From Antennarius striatus (lineage: Eukaryota; Chordata; Actinopteri; Lophiiformes; Antennariidae): DNA of 64,000 nucleotides. The notes below the pieces were generated by a model. It made no database searches and was not told where the DNA came from. It saw nothing but the letters and a program-made list of their open reading frames with translations. Shown piece by piece: positions 35,906 to 64,000 of the stretch (position 1 is the stretch's first letter; every line of letters begins with the position of its first letter). The DNA lies in the NCBI RefSeq assembly GCF_040054535.1, contig NC_090796.1, positions 17,159,501-17,223,500 on the forward strand, given 5' to 3'. The position numbers and the translations under genes are program-made.

Positions 35906-36639
35906 CTACACAACGCAGATGAGAGGAGATGTGGAGGAGGAGACGGGAGCGCCAGGAGAGCTGGACGGACTGATGGAACAGGAGTCAGAAGAGGAGCAAA
36001 GGAGACGGAGTGATCAAGAGGAGAGAGAGGAAGAAGAGGAGGAGGAGGGAGAGAATAAGACAGCTGGGGGAGAGAGAGAGAGGCGAGGGGAGGAGAGGGA
36101 GGACTCGCCATCCATCTGAGTCAGGGCTGAGGAGGGCACTTTCCTCCTGGCACAGGATGACATGAAGAAGGGGTGTGATGAGGAAGACGCGCCGCAACGA
36201 GGTCATCATGAAGAAAGATGAAGATCTGAGGCGGATTTGGAGAAAAATTCTCTTCCTGCGTCGGTTTTATTCTGAATATTACGTTTAGAGTAGAAGAGGA
36301 ATCCGTCTGGAGCGTGGAACGGTCAGCAGCCAGATCTCATCAGGAGGAGCGAGAGCCAACGGAACTCAGTGCGACGGGAAATGAGAGCTGGGGGGTTTCT
36401 GGAGGGGGGGGGGGTCAGCGGTCCGAGGAGGTAAACGGGTTCCAGGAGGAGGAGGAACCGGAATCTAATAACAGAGAAAGTTTCAGCAAACTGAATAAAG
36501 TGGAGGACGAGGGTCACGTGACCACAGGCTTCCAATCACAGATAATCAATGATGTTCATCAAACCGGAGGGAAAATGTCCCCTTGACATGAGGTCAATAA
36601 ACAATAACAACAACAAACAACAATATCAAAGGAAAATAT

Positions 36640-36766
36640 TAGTGTAGCTGTTGTTTGTTTACCTGTTTGTTTATTTGTTTTTTAGCTGAATTGTGAATTT
36701 CCAATTTTGGGATAAATAAAGTCAATCAATCAGTCAATCGATCAATCAGTCAATCAATCAATCAGG
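36640..36766 (+). mobile_element. Retroposon 3' tail (LINE/SINE type) with TCAA repeats
   Basis: TTTCCAATTTTGGGATAAATAAAG followed by about ten TCAA/TCAG/TCGA steps resembles fish L2-type retroposon 3' ends, which have AATAAAG plus a short tandem tail. The body upstream is not recognisable, so only a severely 5'-truncated copy is proposed. Family assignment is tentative. Confidence 0.4.
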
Positions 36767-36833
36767 ATAATTATTATTCTGTAATTTTTCAAAAACTATA
36801 GAACTGATTTCAACAGCACTTTGTGTAGAGGTG

Positions 36834-36941
<108 letters not shown>

Positions 36942-37229
36942 CTCCACTCAGCAGGGACGCCCCGGCAAACAAACCGAACCCACACAGAAGCAGAGACGCG
37001 TCCGAACAGCTGGAGTCAGGATGCTGCTGACTGCAGAGAGTCTGATGCTGACAATAGGACTGAGTCAGAACCCTGGAGCTGAGCTCCTGCTGAGACTCAG
37101 GAGATGACGACAAACCAGAGAGGAAAGAAAACGTCTCTGGTGTGTCTGGAGCTAAAAGCACACAACAATGTGTGTCCAAGCTGTGATGAACACCACGGAT
37201 TTAAAATCAACTGTAACAGAGAGGCTCGG

Positions 37230-37243
37230 GCGCCCCCGTGTGG
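37230..37243 (-). promoter_or_regulatory. CTCF-like motif, minus orientation
   Basis: On the minus strand CCACACGGGGGCGC resembles the CTCF core, with GGCC before and CC after. Two positions deviate from CCASYAGRKGGCRS. It is paired with an oppositely oriented site 0.5 kb to the right. Confidence 0.3.
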
Positions 37244-37740
37244 CCTGTTAACGCATTACTTCATATACTTCATCACATGCTGGACAGAGAGATGATTACT
37301 TCATTTATCCTGAAGGAATCTAAAGATGCAGTAAGTCATGAACACTTGAACGTCCTTCAGGATCTTTGCAGGAGCATCTTTCTCCTTTTTTCTGCTCTAG
37401 TGAGCAGCTCGTATTCTATTTTTCCTCTGAAACATCCTGATCCGCATCTTCCTGAACCTCTTCTGGTATCTCCCTCTCGATAATGCTCTCACAATCACCT
37501 GAATACTCCTACCTGACATGTTTGCAGAGTTCTAATTCGTTGCATTCATGTAAAAGAATAACTAAAGACACCCCCCCCCACTGGGAAGACTGAAAGCGGA
37601 ACAAAGTGGAAATAAGAACGTGTTTCAAAATGAGTTCACCTACACATAAAATTGTACTCGTTTAGAATTAAAGAAAACAAACAAACTACCTATTATATTT
37701 CTGTACTGTATTTTCCACCAGATGCACCGACTCCTTTCGT

Positions 37741-37754
37741 CCACAAGGGGGCGC
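37741..37754 (+). promoter_or_regulatory. CTCF-like motif, plus orientation
   Basis: CCACAAGGGGGCGC matches the CTCF core with one deviation (A at the Y position), a common natural variant. It lies between the c1ql1 and vcl promoters. Confidence 0.38.
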
Positions 37755-38207
37755 CCGGCGCTCATGCTTGCAGTAAGTTTTGAAAACTGTCGAGAAGTTG
37801 AGTGAAGAAGGTTGTTTGTTCGTCTGTGTCGGGACTGGGGTCGTTCTTCCTGCAGCTTGGTGGGGGGGGGGGGGGGGGTGTAGGGTGTAGACCACCCGCC
37901 TTGAACGGCTCTGACCTCATTCCATCACGGACACAGGAATGGCTTTGACGTCTATATCCAGGGTGGACTGTCGGATAGTGTTTATTTATCTTTCTGGAAA
38001 AGAAGCAATAAATATATAGTTTGAAGTCTTAATTTAAAAAAGAATTAAATTAAAAGTCTGAATCATAATATTTGATTTTTAAATGGAATTTATTATAATA
38101 GCCCTTTTTAAATGAAAGCAAAGCATGTTCTCGCCCCCCCCCCCCCCCCGTCTGTTTACGCAAGGGTTCAAACAGCAACTTCCTTGATTCTGTCTTTTTG
38201 GCCCCTT

Positions 38208-38217
38208 CCTTTTTAGG
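38208..38217. promoter_or_regulatory. CArG box candidate, distal, of vinculin
   Basis: CCTTTTTAGG is a perfect CC(A/T)6GG element 826 bases upstream of the vinculin ATG. It is identical to the proximal copy at 38694. Confidence 0.4.
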
Positions 38218-38693
38218 AAGCGGGCCACTGCCTTCAGCCCCTCTTGGGATTCTGTGTGCATTCTTTGCCTGGATTGTTTGGCAGATGCATGCAAATGCTC
38301 AAATATTGTTATTTCAGGTTGCAGAGAAGGAGACTTTAGGTCCAGTCTATTTCTGATTGGTGGCATTCCGTTTTCCCACTGAAACGTATTTTCTAATCCC
38401 ATTGGATCGTCATGAGAGTAAACACTCACACAGACAGGAACAGGTTATTATGTGTAGAGGAAGTGATAAAAAAAGCTCTGGAAGAACATGTAATTTTCTT
38501 TTATGGCTATATTTTGTGGATCAGCTTGAAGTTTGTTGGGATAATCATGTTCTCTCCTGGGATCAGAGGGTTCTGCGTTCTTATCCCTGTAGGTCACCAC
38601 TGTAACTTGGGTTCTAGAGGTGCTAAAGCCTGCTGGGTCAGTCATTTGACATGGGCCGGATTCCACTCCGCACCAACAGTAGACACATATTTC

Positions 38694-38703
38694 CCTTTTT
38701 AGG
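38694..38703. promoter_or_regulatory. CArG box candidate, proximal, of vinculin
   Basis: CCTTTTTAGG, a perfect SRF-type decamer, lies 340 bases upstream of the vinculin ATG. Vinculin is a known SRF target in mammals (established knowledge). The site lies outside the GC-rich 5' UTR, where a promoter element is plausible. Confidence 0.5.
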
Positions 38704-38916
38704 GCATGAGGATTTATTACGTAATTTAGGGAGCAGGAACTCCAGTTTGTGTTGAATCAGGAGGAGCAGGCCGAGAGGAAGCGACGCTCCCATCGTCCAA
38801 TCAGAGGCTGGGAAATCCACTATCCTGTCCTCTGATTGGTCAGAAGGCGGGACATGCTGGTGACGTCAGAGGCGGCTCTGGCTTCGCCGTGCGGGAGGGA
38901 GTTTTCTCTCCGTTGA

Positions 38917-55541
<16,625 letters not shown>

Positions 55542-55591
55542 ATGACCGACAGAGAGCCGGACGCGTCGGCTCGGAGGACAGTCCTGTTGAG
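55542..55591 (+). CDS. adk: Putative alternative (upstream) first coding exon of adenosine kinase
   Basis: ATG at 55542 in good context (AAAATGA) opens a 50-base segment encoding MTDREPDASARRTVLL plus two bases (AG), followed by the consensus donor GTGAGA. The phase equals that of the downstream short first exon, so it can join adk exon 2 to give ..[15 protein letters not shown]. Mammalian ADK has long and short forms that differ exactly here. The segment lies in a GC-rich, promoter-like island. It lacks the Lys-rich nuclear signal of the mammalian long form. It could instead start an unrelated gene. Confidence 0.45.
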
Positions 55592-56509
55592 GTGAGAATT
55601 ATCCCCGGCCGGGGACGTCTGAGCGAGATGTTTGGAGTAATTACTAGCTGTAGCTAGCTGCTAGCAGGCTAGCACCTCCCGGTCAGCCGTCAGGCGGCGC
55701 CCGCGTGGCGGTGAGAGCCAAACGGATCAAACCTGTGATCGTTACCGTCAAGTGTCCTGGTTTGAACCGCGGTTAGCATTTAGACCTGGATTGTTGCTAA
55801 ATTACCATTCTTACTACAGCGAAGGCGGGACTCGTCCTCCTCGGTCTCTGATTGGCCGATACGTCTTGCGTTTATTGTGTGGGCGGACTACTTTTAACCA
55901 TTATTGGTTAGGAGTGCGGAAGAAGTATCAATATTAACCAATCAATGGTAAAGAAGGCGGGTTTTGGCGTGGCCATAGTAGGATTATAAAATAAACACGT
56001 ATGCCAGCCGTACTAGGGTGTGTTCAGATGAAATCTGTCGCTGTGCCTGAAAAGATGTGATAATGATTTAAAAAAGATGCAACGGTTTGTTCGGAGGCCG
56101 TTATTCGGTTTGTAGACGACCGGAAACGGATGTTTGACGCGATGAGAACGAGACAAACTTACACGCTAGCTAAGAAGTTAAAACATCGTGTTGTTATCAC
56201 TTCTGCTATTTAACTTCACTTTAGTTAATTTAATTTAATGTATATGTTGCAAAACTGTAATGAGTCATTAATCGTAGGTACCGAGAAATACGATAAAAAC
56301 ATAACGATTAAATTTATATTTCAATCAAATGTACAGTATGACGTGTACTGGTTAAACTGTTGCTGGCAGCTGTCTGATTTAATGTTGACGTTCAGCGAGC
56401 GGAGCGGCGTTCACGTACATCAGGGAAAATCCTAATGCGTGGGTTCCGGTAATGAAGGCTGCTGCTTTCGAGGCTGCTGCTGTCGAGGAAGACTAACCTG
56501 ATGAAGGGA

Positions 56510-56920
56510 ATAAGATAAGATAAGATAAGATAAGATAAGATAAGATACACTTTATTGATCCCCTAGGGGAAATTACATTTGTCACTCAGGTGTACATTTG
56601 TTACATTTTTTGTGTTAGTTTTTCACACACTATGTATGTACAGGCCCCTGAAACAACCACAGCACACAAAGGGGCCTGTAATCATGCAGTTAGTATACAA
56701 ACACACATCAAGCTGTACATCGGGAGCCTGAGTGACGGGCAGCAGCTTCCTGGAGTGCGCCCCAATAGAGCAGCTTGTAAGGGGGACGGCGCCTTGCTCA
56801 AGGGCGCCTCAGCAGTGGCTGGGAGGTGAGCTGACGCCTCCCACCGCGGGAATCGATCCACCGATGGCTGGGCGATCTGTCTTCAAGACCTCTGCTCTAC
56901 CGCTGAGCCACTGCCGCCCC
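56510..56920 (-). mobile_element. tRNA-derived SINE with an L2/Rex-type tail
   Basis: Read on the minus strand, the element starts GGGGCGGCAGTGGCTCAGCG. Its A-box-like GTGGCTCAGCGGTAGAGC lies at 56911-56894, and its B-box-like GGATCGATTCC at 56859-56849. It ends with a body containing AATTTCCCCTAGGGGATCAATAAAGTG-like sequence and a tail of about six TTATC units. It is about 410 bases long and nearly full length. This architecture (tRNA head, unrelated body, LINE-related 3' tail plus short tandem tail) is typical of teleost SINEs. It lies between the two putative adk first exons. Confidence 0.85.
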
Positions 56921-57489
56921 AAATATATACATAACATGAAGCATAGAGCTAGGCAGATTAAGTCTGTTACCTTTGGTAATGTGGGCCCTATTTTACAATC
57001 AGGGCTCCTTTTATCGGCCATAAATTTTAGTAACTCATCTATAGATGATCATAAAAATGAAATGCCAAGTTACATGAGAATGGATGTTGGAAAACTGAGC
57101 TGAGGATGCAAAGAGAAAACAATCAGAGAAAACCCTGTGATCCTTAGCAGAACAAAGAGAAGGGGGCTCACAATCTGTGACAGTTTAGAATTCAACTGTG
57201 CCCTTTTGAACAAACATCGCTGCTCCCACATGCAAATTGACCACATCAGTGACACTTCTGTGGCCCAAACACCCCCCCTGTTAACGTTCAGCTGAAGGGT
57301 GTGGGTGACACAAAGCAGGCCAGGAAATCTTTATCAATCCACTGCACAGTTGAGCTGATGAGAGACGCTGTGTTAACATGGCTGATCCAAATACCAGTGC
57401 TGAGGCGGGGGCCATTATGGTTGTGCAGTGAGCAGATGATGCGTTGTTTTTTATTGAGCAGCTTTGGTAGTTGTGTGGGTGATGCAGAC

Positions 57490-57588
57490 ATGGTTGGGAA
57501 TCTCATAGTTGGTTTCAAATATCAGAAAAAAAAATTCTATATTGAGAGAATACATTTATTAGAGACCAACTATGAGATTTCCAACCAT
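57490..57588. repeat. 27-bp inverted repeat (strong hairpin)
   Basis: Arms 57490-57516 and 57562-57588 are complementary at 25 of 27 positions. The two exceptions are G-T/T-G pairs, so a transcript of the plus strand would pair over all 27 bases (two G-U wobbles). The loop is 45 bases and AT-rich. The arm core is TGGTTGGGAATCTCATAGTT. The rest of the flanking sequence is not visibly inverted. Confidence 0.9.
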
Positions 57589-58093
57589 CAACCATCTCAA
57601 GTACACATTGAAAGGTTGTAGAAACACATTTATTAATCAAAATAAAATTTTCTGCCATCTCTGTAGTAATCATCTAAAATGATTACATACATATCTGTCA
57701 TGTAATAAATAATAGTCTTTGCATTATCTGCAGTTAATCATAAAAAAGAAACGTTCAATTTTCATTTATGTTATCAATAAATTAATAGAACAATTGTTTC
57801 CTGCTTCTCTAAACGTGTATGGTTACGTTGTGTTATAGTCAGCTGTTTGCGTAACATGCAGGGACAACCTTTATTTCCTTTTGGCCTTGAATGCAGCACA
57901 CGCAGCTTTGTAAATATAGGAAATGACGTATCCAATCAGATGCCTTTAAACGGCGTTAGGCCCGCCCACTTCCTCCGCCGGCCTGTCAGCGTGGGCCATC
58001 GTGCTGCTGCAGTTCCTGTGGACTGGGAGCACGTTATTTGACAGAGAAGGAAGGAACTGAGCTCCTGAACATCTACTGAGCTTTACCGACACG

Positions 58094-64000
<5,907 letters not shown>

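Noticed and set aside
55542-55591. Start of a separate gene at 55542
   Set aside because: Not fully excluded. The matching splice phase, position and isoform precedent make an adk alternative first exon the better reading.
56849-56920. Functional tRNA gene
   Set aside because: The A- and B-box-like sequences belong to the head of a SINE of about 400 bases; no proper acceptor and anticodon stems are seen.

Overview
The window is nuclear DNA of a bony fish, most likely a compact percomorph-type teleost genome. The genes are split into many exons with canonical GT/AG introns, often only 70-150 bp long. Every recognisable protein has a vertebrate orthologue. The intervening DNA is full of (CA)n tracts, minisatellites, a tRNA-derived SINE and a hAT-like element of the kind common in teleosts. 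No bacterial, viral or CRISPR-like system is present.

Eight protein-coding genes could be assembled exon by exon, with reading phase checked at every junction. From left to right: zdhhc6 (+, 1157-4662, complete, 411 aa); coasy (+, 6505-9556, complete, 564 aa); a compact smooth-muscle-type myosin light chain kinase (-, 19210-10764, 845 aa as modelled); pus3 (+, 22687-24562, 461 aa); dcakd (+, 26127-27254, 229 aa); c1ql1 (-, 35785-32941, 278 aa); vinculin (+, 39043-54022, 21 coding exons, 1066 aa); and the first exons of adenosine kinase (+, from 55542 or 58094), which runs off the right edge. Coasy and the kinase are tail to tail; the kinase and pus3 are head to head, as are c1ql1 and vinculin.

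Functionally the genes are mostly housekeeping: protein palmitoylation at the ER (zdhhc6), coenzyme A synthesis (coasy, and dcakd with its dephospho-CoA-kinase-like fold), tRNA pseudouridylation (pus3) and adenosine salvage (adk). Two are contractile or adhesion genes (mylk family, vcl) with CArG-box candidates upstream. One is a secreted synaptic organiser (c1ql1). From memory of the human map, dcakd-c1ql1 (with coasy in the wider 17q21 region) and vcl-adk (10q22) are conserved neighbourhoods, so the window joins several ancestral blocks.

The points most worth a second look are: two phase-compatible first exons for adk with a 27-bp hairpin in the intron between them; a telomere-type repeat that provides the splice-acceptor context of c1ql1 exon 2; the absence of space for a metavinculin exon; identical CArG decamers upstream of vcl; a hAT-like element carrying a ZNF143-type motif that abuts vcl exon 9; and a minimal MLCK paralogue without visible actin-binding motifs. 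All identifications come from reading the sequence and from memory of protein families; no search was run.
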